A DNA stretch of 9,993 nt from an uncultured Eubacteriales bacterium (GCA_934541205.1 CAKTDK010000056.1:1-9993); one strand, 5' to 3'. Shown: positions 1 through 6,104, counted from the stretch's first letter. Program-made: numbers and translations. Notes: generated from the sequence alone by a model not told the origin.

Positions 1-147
1 GATTCAATAGACTGCAATCTTTATTTTTTTAATAATAAAGTAAGTATAGGAGCAATGTATCTTATTTTAGGCGGATCGGTATTTTTGCTTGTTTGTGTAT
101 ATATTTTGCTTAATATTTTAAAAGTCAGAAAGAAAAACAAAGTTTAA
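1..147 (+). CDS. C-terminal end of a membrane-anchored protein (5' partial)
   Basis: Frame 1 is open from the first base to the TAA at 145-147, giving the last 48 residues of a protein that begins upstream of the window. About 17 polar residues are followed by one hydrophobic stretch of roughly 22 residues (from YLILGGSVFLL onward). The protein then ends in a basic tail, KVRKKNKV, so by the positive-inside rule the C-terminus should lie in the cytoplasm. A strong terminator starts eight bases after the stop, which supports this being a real gene end. An ATG at 55-57 could in principle start a 30-residue single-span peptide, but its AGGAG (48-52) is only 2 nt away, which is too close, so a longer upstream gene is preferred. 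The function cannot be told from this fragment. Confidence 0.6.
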   Translation, partial: DSIDCNLYFFNNKVSIGAMYLILGGSVFLLVCVYILLNILKVRKKNKV

Positions 148-154
148 TTACTTT

Positions 155-192
155 TAAAAAAGCTTGTAATCTTAAGATTACAAGCTTTTTTA
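155..192. terminator. Bidirectional terminator shared by two converging genes
   Basis: This is a perfect 38-bp palindrome centred between 173 and 174, with arms reading roughly AAAAAGCTTGTAATC and GATTACAAGCTTTTT. Read in either direction the stem is followed by a run of six T (186-191 on plus, complement of 156-161 on minus), so it can terminate the plus-strand gene ending at 147 and the minus-strand gene ending at 193. The minus-strand stop codon (193-195) directly abuts the hairpin. Confidence 0.9.
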
Positions 193-1701
193 TTATTTCA
201 ATAATTTCAGTTTTATTCTTCGAAGTACTATGTTTATCTTTTTAATATAATAACGACGTTTGAACATTTTTGTACATTTTTCGTAAAGCGAGTCTATTTC
301 TTCTTTATGAGATAAGGGATCGTTTTCGAATGTTTCTATTTTCTTTCTCGGTCCGGGAAATTGAAGACAATAAGTCATTCTGTACCAAAGCTGGCTCATA
401 GTTTCATTTTCACGTTTCCAGTATGCGCCGAACTGTTCCTGCATGGGAGCATACATTATTTCGTCCATTTGTTCTTTAGTAATTAAATTTTGTTCAATAG
501 CCATTCCCACAATATCCGTACCTGGAAGAAAATTAAGACCATGAAGCTGAAGCTCAAAAGGAGGATATAATTTTTTGACTAGAAAATAAGTTTCTTTTAA
601 ATCATCAATAGTTTCAAAGGGATGCTGAAGCATAAAATCAAAACTTCCCCAGTAAACTCCTGATTCTCTAATAACGCGGGTTGCTTTTATGATATCTTCC
701 TGAGTTTCGTATCGATGAAATATTTCTTTTCTTATTCTTTCAGAACCGGACTGTATTCCCATTATAATTTCTACAAGACCAACTGAAACAAGCTTTTTCA
801 GCATTTCACCGTCAACCATTTTGGGATGGGACCATATAGTGAAAGGCAGATTTATATGCTTTTTATATTCAACTATAAATTCATCTACCCAACCGGGAAG
901 ATTAGGAAAAATTTCATCATAAAAGTGAACGAACACTAACTTTTTAAATTTCTTTTTTACAATTTTAAGTTCATCTATAACGCTTTTTACACTGCGAGTA
1001 CGGACATATTTTGTACCTTTAGGGAAAAGTCGTCTTAAATTTACACAGCAGCAATATGAGCAGGTAAAAGGACAGCCTCTTGAAGCAATTACTTCATAGC
1101 TCATAGTTCCAAGCTGGGGATCTCCCTGTTTTATCTTATTGTTTTCAATAAAATATGCATCCTCACATTCAATTGCCGGAAGTCCGTAACCGTCAATATC
1201 CGTAAGAATATTGCCTATTTCATTTATTTTATTTTCTCCGTTTTCCTTATAGCATAAAGAAGGGATATCTTTATAATCTGTATTTTTTGACAAAGCGTCT
1301 GCAAGCTGACAGATAGAAATCTCTCCGTCGGCGCGAATAACAAAATCAACACCTTTGTCCAAAAAGCGCTCGGGGAACATCGTTGCATAAGCTCCGCCGC
1401 ATACTGTGGGAATATTTGTGCTTTTTACAGTTTCAATAACTTTATCCGCAGTTTCAAGATACATTGAACTCATTACCGAAAGCCCTACCATAACCGGCTT
1501 TTCTTTTTCTATTATTTCTTTTAGAAAATTAAGCTCGGTTTGAGTTGTGGGACGAGGATTGATACTGTTAAAATCTTTATAAAATACTGTAACAACATGA
1601 TATCCCGCTTTTTTCAGCGCAGCTTCCAAATAACGTGCGCCGAGAGCCTTTATATTATAAAATGCTACCAAAACTACTGTTTTTTTATTATTGGTTTCCA
1701 A
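193..1701 (-). CDS. B12-binding-domain radical SAM protein, substrate unknown
   Basis: This 502-residue cytoplasmic enzyme is a member of the cobalamin-binding radical SAM group. The N-terminal ~140 residues look like a Rossmann-type B12-binding domain (NIKALGARYLEAALKKAGY, then VGLSVMSS and TVCGGAYAT), but no DxHxxG motif is present, so cobalamin binding would not use the classical lower-axial His. The radical SAM core starts with the cluster motif C210-PFT-C214-SY-C217, which would bind the [4Fe-4S] cluster that cleaves SAM; two further Cys follow at once (218, 219). Later segments (MGIQSGSERIRKEIFHR, DFMLQHPFET) are typical of the family. The last ~22 residues are strongly basic (KRRYYIKKINIVLRRIKLK). 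A longer reading frame reaches 1887, but it would run through the neighbour's terminator and this gene's own promoter. The TTG at 1699-1701, 7 nt after AAAGGGG (1709-1715), is therefore chosen. The reaction cannot be assigned. Confidence 0.85.
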   Translation of the reverse strand: METNNKKTVVLVAFYNIKALGARYLEAALKKAGYHVVTVFYKDFNSINPRPTTQTELNFLKEIIEKEKPVMVGLSVMSSMYLETADKVIETVKSTNIPTVCGGAYATMFPERFLDKGVDFVIRADGEISICQLADALSKNTDYKDIPSLCYKENGENKINEIGNILTDIDGYGLPAIECEDAYFIENNKIKQGDPQLGTMSYEVIASRGCPFTCSYCCCVNLRRLFPKGTKYVRTRSVKSVIDELKIVKKKFKKLVFVHFYDEIFPNLPGWVDEFIVEYKKHINLPFTIWSHPKMVDGEMLKKLVSVGLVEIIMGIQSGSERIRKEIFHRYETQEDIIKATRVIRESGVYWGSFDFMLQHPFETIDDLKETYFLVKKLYPPFELQLHGLNFLPGTDIVGMAIEQNLITKEQMDEIMYAPMQEQFGAYWKRENETMSQLWYRMTYCLQFPGPRKKIETFENDPLSHKEEIDSLYEKCTKMFKRRYYIKKINIVLRRIKLKLLK

Positions 1702-1741
1702 AAGATTACCCCTTTTCCTGAAATCACAAATTATATATGCT

Positions 1742-1770
1742 ATTTTAGCATATCCTAAATTATTAAGCAA
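1742..1770 (-). promoter_or_regulatory. Extended -10 sigma-A-type promoter of the radical SAM gene
   Basis: On the minus strand, TTGCTT (1765-1770) is followed after exactly 17 bp by TAAAAT (1742-1747), preceded by TGC as in an extended -10. Transcription would start near 1735, giving a leader of about 34 nt before the TTG start at 1701. The -35 lies only 5 bp past the end of the upstream terminator, so the gene is insulated from its neighbour but starts immediately afterwards. Confidence 0.7.
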
Positions 1771-1774
1771 GAAC

Positions 1775-1803
1775 AAAAAACCGTCCGAGTATCGGACGGT
1801 TTT
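1775..1803 (-). terminator. Rho-independent terminator of the protease/lipoprotein unit
   Basis: The minus-strand hairpin has a 12-bp stem (1792-1803 with 1777-1788) whose core is ACCGTCCGA/TCGGACGGT around a 3-nt loop. It is followed by six T on the minus strand (complement of 1775-1780). It sits 16 bp after the lipoprotein stop codon. The plus-strand side has only four T after the stem, so the hairpin is oriented for the minus-strand transcript. Confidence 0.92.
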
Positions 1804-1819
1804 AAAGTGTTTATATAAA

Positions 1820-2449
1820 TTATTGATTTTCAATATTTTTAATTTCCTGTTTAAATTCTTCATAAGTTTGATTTGAAAACTTTTCAAAATCTGTTGCCGG
1901 AATGTTTGAGGAATCTTTCAATAACTCTCTGCAGTGATGAATTTTCATATTGTTGTCAAAAAGAAATTTTCCCGGAAGAGGAACATTAACATGATATGCG
2001 AAATCTTTATTTGGATTGTCGCTTTCAAGTTCAGGATTTTTAAAAAGGAATAAAACGGCTTTCATATTCTTTTTTAGAAGGGGGATTCCTTCTATGGAAT
2101 AATCCGTTCCGTCATCGTTGACCTGTCCGTCTTCATAAATATATATTTCTTCTTCTGAAATTTCTCCTTTTAAAACTTCGTTGATTCTTATTTTGGTTTT
2201 TACAAAACCCAACCCTTTGTCAATGTTTATAGGATTTTCTATAATATCTGCATAAACTACAAAATCCGAAGAATTATATAGGTCTTTGAGATTATTATAT
2301 TCTACATTCCATTCAACCATCATAGAAGCATTTTTATCGGTTTTTTCAGGATAATAGATTTCATTTGGGGAAAGTGTTTGCTGAGAACATGAAGTTATGC
2401 CAAGCGAAATAATTAATACTAGACCAAAAAACAAAATTTTTCTTTTCAT
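1820..2449 (-). CDS. Secreted lipoprotein, NTR/OB-like pattern, function unknown
   Basis: This 209-residue protein starts with a type II signal peptide: MKRK, a hydrophobic core, and a lipobox ITS-C with C21 as the predicted lipidated residue. The mature protein should be tethered to the outer face of the membrane. Residues ~55-136 carry an alternating beta pattern: NSSDFVVYADII, then KTKIRINEVLKG, EEIYIYEDGQ, and GIPLLKKNMKAVLFLF. The run 'export of a V/I-rich strand, EVLKG, then a Gly-rich turn and a late hydrophobic strand' is reminiscent of NTR/OB-fold domains such as TIMP, but this is an impression by eye and not an alignment. The C-terminus is charged (EEFKQEIKNIE). The start has AGGAGA at 2457-2462, spaced 7 nt. 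It lies 16 bp after the metalloprotease gene with no terminator between, so the two are probably co-transcribed and functionally linked. Confidence 0.85.
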   Translation of the reverse strand: MKRKILFFGLVLIISLGITSCSQQTLSPNEIYYPEKTDKNASMMVEWNVEYNNLKDLYNSSDFVVYADIIENPINIDKGLGFVKTKIRINEVLKGEISEEEIYIYEDGQVNDDGTDYSIEGIPLLKKNMKAVLFLFKNPELESDNPNKDFAYHVNVPLPGKFLFDNNMKIHHCRELLKDSSNIPATDFEKFSNQTYEEFKQEIKNIENQ

Positions 2450-2465
2450 AATATTATCTCCTAAA

Positions 2466-3104
2466 TTAATTATAATATTTATTTACTACCATTTGAACAT
2501 CTGCAGAAGTGGGAACCGTGGCTGTTCTTCCGGGGTAAGATGGATACATTATTCTGCCGTTGTCCTCAGAGTGAGACAATCCTATTGCGTGACCTATTTC
2601 ATGACAAAGAGTTCTTCTTAAAGGCAGATAATTTCCGGAAGAAACCAAAGAATTTAAGTAATCAAGACTGACTAAAATGTTGGCATGACTCCAGTTATAT
2701 GCCTGACTGTTTGGGATAGAAGTTGGAATTATGGCTTGGTTTGTTACTTTAGTGCCGGAACTGTTATAAAGCTCTACTCCGGCATTTGCTCTAGGGTTTG
2801 ATAATGTTGTTCCCCAAATTTTTATTTTTGCTCCCCAATTATTTTCTGAAGATTTTGTAAAATAAAAATCTATACCGTTACCGTTATTTTTGCTGTTTAC
2901 TGCATAGTTCCAGTCTGCGATTGCTCCGTCAAGTTGTTTGGCGAGATTTGTGTTGTATAAAGAATTAAAATATTTTTGATTATAAATGCCTGATACCATT
3001 TCGCCGCTGTAATATAAATTTTCTGCATTTACATATACTATAAAAAGTGAAAGTAATAAAGTAAAAATTATAATTTTTAAACTTATTTTTTTTAAAATCT
3101 TCAT
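2466..3104 (-). CDS. Secreted matrixin-type zinc metalloprotease
   Basis: This 212-residue protein has a Sec signal peptide: basic MKILKK, a hydrophobic stretch, and a probable cleavage after VNA at residue 27. The zinc site is textbook: H168-E-I-G-H172-A-I-G-L-S-H178 matches HExxHxxGxxH of metzincins, with E169 as the general base. The following IMYP segment supplies the Met-turn (M186). The size, the Gly-Leu-x-His ending and the IMYPSY turn fit matrixin-like (M10-type) bacterial proteases. The mature domain would be about 185 residues. No clear propeptide or cysteine switch is present; the only Cys is C167, next to the zinc motif. It should act outside the cell on peptides or proteins, but the substrate is unknown. 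The start has AGAAGG a few bases upstream. It is the first gene of a two-gene unit with the lipoprotein. Confidence 0.9.
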   Translation of the reverse strand: MKILKKISLKIIIFTLLLSLFIVYVNAENLYYSGEMVSGIYNQKYFNSLYNTNLAKQLDGAIADWNYAVNSKNNGNGIDFYFTKSSENNWGAKIKIWGTTLSNPRANAGVELYNSSGTKVTNQAIIPTSIPNSQAYNWSHANILVSLDYLNSLVSSGNYLPLRRTLCHEIGHAIGLSHSEDNGRIMYPSYPGRTATVPTSADVQMVVNKYYN

Positions 3105-3155
3105 TTTTTACCTTCTATAATTTTTATATCTGTTTATGAGTTGATCTTTAAGATA

Positions 3156-3165
3156 ACCTCCTTTC
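3156..3165 (-). promoter_or_regulatory. Shine-Dalgarno without start codon, STAB-SD-like 5' stabiliser
   Basis: On the minus strand the leader of the metalloprotease gene contains GAAAGGAGGT, a near-perfect match to the 16S 3' end. It lies about 50 nt ahead of the ATG at 3104. No ATG, GTG or TTG follows within reach, and the gene has its own weaker RBS. The core GAAAGGAGG is the sequence known from the STAB-SD of cry3A in Bacillus thuringiensis, where 30S binding near the 5' end protects the mRNA. That role here is inference. Confidence 0.5.
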
Positions 3166-3173
3166 TTGATTTT

Positions 3174-3179
3174 ATTATA
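3174..3179 (-). promoter_or_regulatory. Candidate -10 box for the metalloprotease unit
   Basis: A consensus TATAAT lies on the minus strand in the divergent intergenic region. Transcription would begin near 3167, so the RNA would carry the STAB-SD-like element almost at its 5' end. No good -35 hexamer sits at 16-18 bp (TATATT at best), so this may be an activator-dependent or alternative promoter, or a chance match in AT-rich DNA. Confidence 0.4.
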
Positions 3180-3296
3180 ATACTTTTTTATTTAGAAATA
3201 TATGTAAATAATAACATAAAAATTATGGGAAATATTGTGGAAAAAGTACATGAAATGCATTTTAACTTTTAAAAAATTTGCAGTATTTAAAATGAC

Positions 3297-3325
3297 TTGA
3301 CCATTTTTTATGATTGGATTATTAT
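3297..3325 (+). promoter_or_regulatory. Sigma-A-type promoter of the SDR gene
   Basis: TTGACC (3297-3302) and TATTAT (3320-3325) are separated by exactly 17 bp, and each differs by one base from consensus. Transcription would start near 3332, giving a leader of about 29 nt before the ATG at 3361. Just upstream is an 8-bp inverted repeat (CATTTTAA at 3258-3265, TTAAAATG at 3287-3294). Confidence 0.65.
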
Positions 3326-3360
3326 AAGATTATATAAAGTTTTATAGAAAGTATGATATT

Positions 3361-4095
3361 ATGAAAAAATGTGTTGTAATTACCGGTGCGTCAAGAGGGA
3401 TAGGAAGGCAGATTGCACTTGATTTTGCTTTAGAGGGCTATAATATAGCAGCAAATTATAATAAAAGCGCTGATAAAGCTGAAAGTCTTAAAAGAGAAAT
3501 TTTATCAAAAGGCGGAAGCTGCGAGACGTTTAAAGCTGACGTTTCGGAGGAAGCTGAAGTTAAAAAGCTTTTTGCCTTTGCGGAAGAGAAGTTCGGATAT
3601 GTTGATGTTCTTGTAAACAATGCAGGAATTTCTTACCAGGGTGTTTTGAATACAATGAGTCTTGAAAAATGGAATGAGATAATAAAAAATAATCTTACTT
3701 CCGTATTTTTGTGTTCAAAGGAATGTATAAATATAATGCTTAAAAAACATAAAGGTTCAATAATAAATATTGCATCGGTGTGGGGAGTTTCGGGTTCTTC
3801 CTGTGAAGCGGCTTATTCTGCTTCAAAAGGAGGAATAATTGCGTTGACAAAAGCTTTAGCAAAGGAAAATTCTTTGTCTGGAATAAGAGTGAATTGTATA
3901 TCTCCGGGTGTAGTAAATACCGATATGAACAATATATATACTAAGGAAGATATGGATAGTTTAAAAGAAGAAATTCCTTTAAAAAAAATATCTAAGCCCT
4001 CTGATATTTCAAAAACTGCGGTTTTTCTTGCAAGTGAAAAAGCGTCTTATATAACAGGTCAGAATATTGTTGTTGACGGAGGATTTTTGCTTTAA
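3361..4095 (+). CDS. ymfI: SDR reductase, probable EF-P 5-aminopentanone reductase (YmfI-like)
   Basis: This is a 244-residue cytoplasmic classical short-chain dehydrogenase. The Rossmann NAD(P)H site is TGASRGIG (residues 8-15), NNAG is at 86-89, and the catalytic set is S139, Y152 and K156 (YSASK), with N111 likely the fourth member. The C-terminus EKASYITGQNIVVDGG is typical of the FabG/YmfI group. The segment WGVSGSSCEAAYSASKG around the active site strongly recalls B. subtilis YmfI (WGETGASCEVLYSMAKG), which reduces the 5-aminopentanone moiety on elongation factor P. FabG proteins usually lack the Trp and Cys-Glu there. The gene stands alone with its own promoter and not in a fatty-acid cluster, which also argues against FabG. 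No efp is in the window. The RBS is weak (AGAAAG). The SDR family is certain; the YmfI assignment rests on recall of this motif, and FabG is the alternative. Confidence 0.7.
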   Translation: MKKCVVITGASRGIGRQIALDFALEGYNIAANYNKSADKAESLKREILSKGGSCETFKADVSEEAEVKKLFAFAEEKFGYVDVLVNNAGISYQGVLNTMSLEKWNEIIKNNLTSVFLCSKECINIMLKKHKGSIINIASVWGVSGSSCEAAYSASKGGIIALTKALAKENSLSGIRVNCISPGVVNTDMNNIYTKEDMDSLKEEIPLKKISKPSDISKTAVFLASEKASYITGQNIVVDGGFLL

Positions 4096-4143
4096 AAATA
4101 TTTATCAAAATATACAAAAACATATTGCAAGTTTTGGTATTTG

Positions 4144-4153
4144 TGTATATACA
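4144..4153 (+). promoter_or_regulatory. Perfect 10-bp palindrome TGTATATACA upstream of pyk
   Basis: The palindrome TGTATATACA lies in the 161-bp gap between the SDR gene and pyk. It overlaps the -10 (TATACA, 4148-4153) of a possible distal promoter whose -35 would be TTGCAA (4125-4130) at 17 bp. It could be an operator, but AT-rich palindromes of this length arise by chance and no regulator is indicated. Confidence 0.25.
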
Positions 4154-4183
4154 TACGAAATTAAAAATCTTTGATTATTTTAC

Positions 4184-4212
4184 TTGAAATAAGAGGAAAA
4201 AATATATATTAT
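4184..4212 (+). promoter_or_regulatory. Candidate promoter of pyk
   Basis: TTGAAA (4184-4189) is followed after 17 bp by TATTAT (4207-4212), each one base from consensus. Transcription would start near 4219, about 40 nt before the start codon. A second TATAAT at 4218-4223 has no suitable -35. The region 4096-4183 shows no convincing terminator for the SDR gene, so read-through into pyk is possible. Confidence 0.5.
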
Positions 4213-4256
4213 ATATGTATAATTAAATTGGGGGATATTTTTTTGAAAGGCAAGGA

Positions 4257-6020
4257 ATGTATATGCGTAAGACTAAAATAATTTGTACTTTAGGTCCTGC
4301 TTGTGATGATGTAAAGGTTCTTTCATCTTTAATGGATGCGGGAATGGATGTGGCTCGGTTAAACTTTTCCCATGGTGATCATGCATATCATCAGCAAAAA
4401 ATTGACAGCATTAAAAAATTGCGCAAGTCAAAAAAATGCCCGGTTGCTATTTTACTTGATACAAAGGGACCTGAAATAAGAGTTAAAACTTTTGAAAATG
4501 GGTTTGTTATGCTTAAAGAAGGAGATGAATTTGTTCTTACTTCTAAAGATTTAACAGGAAATGAAAAAATTGTTTCTGTTACTTATGCAAAGCTTCCTCA
4601 AGAGTTATATAAAGGGTGCAAAGTACTTATTGACGACGGACTTATTGAACTTGTTGCAGAAGATTTTAATGATAACGACGTTATATGCCGTGTAGTGTCA
4701 GGCGGCAGGCTTTCGAATAACAAAAGTATTAATTTACCTGATATTCATATTCACATGCCTTATGTTTCCGAAAGAGATAAAAATGATATTTTATTTGGAA
4801 TAAAAAATGATGTTGATTATATAGCTGCATCTTTTGTAAGATGCGCAAAGGATGTTCTTGAGCTTAGAAATATTCTTGAAACAAACGGTGGTTCAAACAT
4901 TCATATCATTGCTAAAATAGAAAACAGAGAAGGCGTTGATAATATTGATGAAATATTATCCGTTTCCGACGGAATTATGGTTGCAAGAGGAGATATGGGA
5001 GTCGAAATACCTTTTGAGGAACTTCCCACTATTCAAAAAACTTTGATTCAAAAAGGTTATTCTGCCGGAAAAAAGGTAATCACGGCAACTCAGATGCTTG
5101 AATCAATGATTTCTCATCCGAGACCTACAAGGGCTGAAATTACCGATGTTGCAAATGCAATTTATGACGGAACGTCTGCGATAATGCTTTCGGGAGAAAC
5201 TGCAGCAGGAAAATATCCTGTGGAAGCAGTAAAGACAATGTCTAAAATAGCTGAAAAAACAGAAAGTGAAATAGATTATAAAAGAGAATTTTTAAAATCA
5301 AATTATGATTTAACAAATCCGAATGTTACCGACGCTATATCCCACGCTACCTGTATGACAGCTCATGATCTCGGAGCAAGCGCAATAATTACGGTAACAA
5401 AAAGCGGTTCAACTGCCAGAATGATTTCTAAATATCGTCCGGCTTGCCCTATTATAGGTTGTACTACAAGCGATAAAGTATATTACCAGCTTAATATGTC
5501 CTGGGGAGTTATTCCCGTTAAGACTAAAGAAATGCATACTACAGATGATTTAATGGAACACAGTGTGGAAATGGCTGTTAAGGAAGGATACGTAAAAGAC
5601 GGAGATCTTGCAGTAATAACAGCGGGAGTTCCTCTGGGAGTTTCTGGAACAACAAATCTTTTAAAAGTACATCTTGTGGGCAATGTTTTGGTTACTGGAA
5701 ACGGAACTTATTCTTTAAATACTTCTGCATGCGGAAAACTTTGTGTCTGCAAAGATGAAGAAGAGGCTTTGAATAAATTTGAAAACGGAGATATACTTGT
5801 AATATCCGAAACAACAAATACTCTTATGCCGGTTTTGAAAAAAGCTTCAGGTATAATTACCGAACTTGGCGGAGGAAATTCCCACGCTGAAATTGTAGGG
5901 CTTACTTTGGATATTCCTGTTATAAGCAATGCCGCCGGAGCTACACGTATTTTAAAATCCGGAACTGTGGTAACTATGGATGCTCAAAGAGGACTTGTTT
6001 ACAGCGGTGAAGATAAATAG
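4257..6020 (+). CDS. pyk: Pyruvate kinase with C-terminal PEP-utiliser-like domain
   Basis: This cytoplasmic enzyme carries out the last step of glycolysis (PEP + ADP to pyruvate + ATP). The barrel carries RLNFSHGD (34-41, with R34, N36, S38), LLDTKGPEIR (67-75), the catalytic lysine K220 in AKIENREG, metal ligands E222 and D246 (ARGDMGVEIP), and TATQMLESM with PRPTRAEITDVANA. The allosteric C-domain follows. Residues ~495-585 form the extra domain found in Bacillus/Clostridia enzymes, with GGGNSHAEIVG including H543, like the phosphohistidine loop of PEP-utilising enzymes; its role in pyruvate kinase is unclear. At 587 residues it equals the length of the long Bacillus-type form. Two starts compete: ATG 4257 (AAAGG at 4246-4250, 6 nt away) and ATG 4263 (AAGGA at 4252-4256, 6 nt away), and either would be functional. 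It is not paired with pfkA as in many Firmicutes. Confidence 0.96.
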   Translation: MYMRKTKIICTLGPACDDVKVLSSLMDAGMDVARLNFSHGDHAYHQQKIDSIKKLRKSKKCPVAILLDTKGPEIRVKTFENGFVMLKEGDEFVLTSKDLTGNEKIVSVTYAKLPQELYKGCKVLIDDGLIELVAEDFNDNDVICRVVSGGRLSNNKSINLPDIHIHMPYVSERDKNDILFGIKNDVDYIAASFVRCAKDVLELRNILETNGGSNIHIIAKIENREGVDNIDEILSVSDGIMVARGDMGVEIPFEELPTIQKTLIQKGYSAGKKVITATQMLESMISHPRPTRAEITDVANAIYDGTSAIMLSGETAAGKYPVEAVKTMSKIAEKTESEIDYKREFLKSNYDLTNPNVTDAISHATCMTAHDLGASAIITVTKSGSTARMISKYRPACPIIGCTTSDKVYYQLNMSWGVIPVKTKEMHTTDDLMEHSVEMAVKEGYVKDGDLAVITAGVPLGVSGTTNLLKVHLVGNVLVTGNGTYSLNTSACGKLCVCKDEEEALNKFENGDILVISETTNTLMPVLKKASGIITELGGGNSHAEIVGLTLDIPVISNAAGATRILKSGTVVTMDAQRGLVYSGEDK

Positions 6021-6024
6021 TTTA

Positions 6025-6058
6025 AAAGCTAAGTGTAATATGTATTACACTTAGCTTT
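6025..6058 (+). terminator. Long hairpin after pyk, probable terminator
   Basis: A perfect 15-bp stem (6025-6039 with 6044-6058, arms AAAGCTAAGTGTAAT/ATTACACTTAGCTTT) encloses a 4-nt loop and begins 5 bp after the pyk stop. The following T-run is only three bases before ACATATTT, so termination may be incomplete. The position between pyk and purE suits a terminator or a read-through control point. The stem is nearly symmetric but lacks a good U-tract for the minus strand too. Confidence 0.7.
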
Positions 6059-6082
6059 ACATATTTAAATTTGAGATATAAA
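6056..6082 (+). promoter_or_regulatory. Candidate promoter of the pur operon
   Basis: TTTACA (6056-6061) overlaps the descending arm of the pyk hairpin. It is followed by TATAAA (6077-6082) at 15 bp, or TAAATA (6079-6084) at 17 bp. Both are imperfect. Only 84 bp separate pyk from purE, with no recognisable purine riboswitch and no CGAA...TTCG PurR box, so control of the operon is not evident from sequence. Confidence 0.35.
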
Positions 6083-6104
6083 TATATAAAAGGAGTTTTG
6101 AAAA

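Noticed and set aside
55..147. A stand-alone 30-residue single-span peptide starting at ATG 55
   Set aside because: The AGGAG is only 2 nt from the ATG and the frame is open upstream to base 1, so it is more likely the tail of a longer gene.
1540..1876. Plus-strand reading frames opposite the radical SAM and lipoprotein genes
   Set aside because: They are antisense to well-supported genes, lack RBS and recognisable motifs, and reflect AT-rich reverse frames.
1702..1887. N-terminal extension of the radical SAM frame up to an ATG at 1887
   Set aside because: It overlaps the lipoprotein gene and crosses a strong terminator and the gene's own promoter; the TTG at 1701 has a well-spaced RBS.
3353..3364. 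Mini-ORF ATG-ATA-TTA-TGA overlapping the SDR start codon
   Set aside because: Only three codons, with a weak AGAAAG upstream; too short to distinguish from chance.
4096..4256. Riboswitch or small RNA ahead of pyk
   Set aside because: The region is AT-rich with only weak short hairpins; no conserved riboswitch core or terminator/antiterminator pair could be recognised.
5483..5929. Minus-strand reading frames opposite pyk
   Set aside because: They are shadows of the pyruvate kinase gene, without RBS or domain features.
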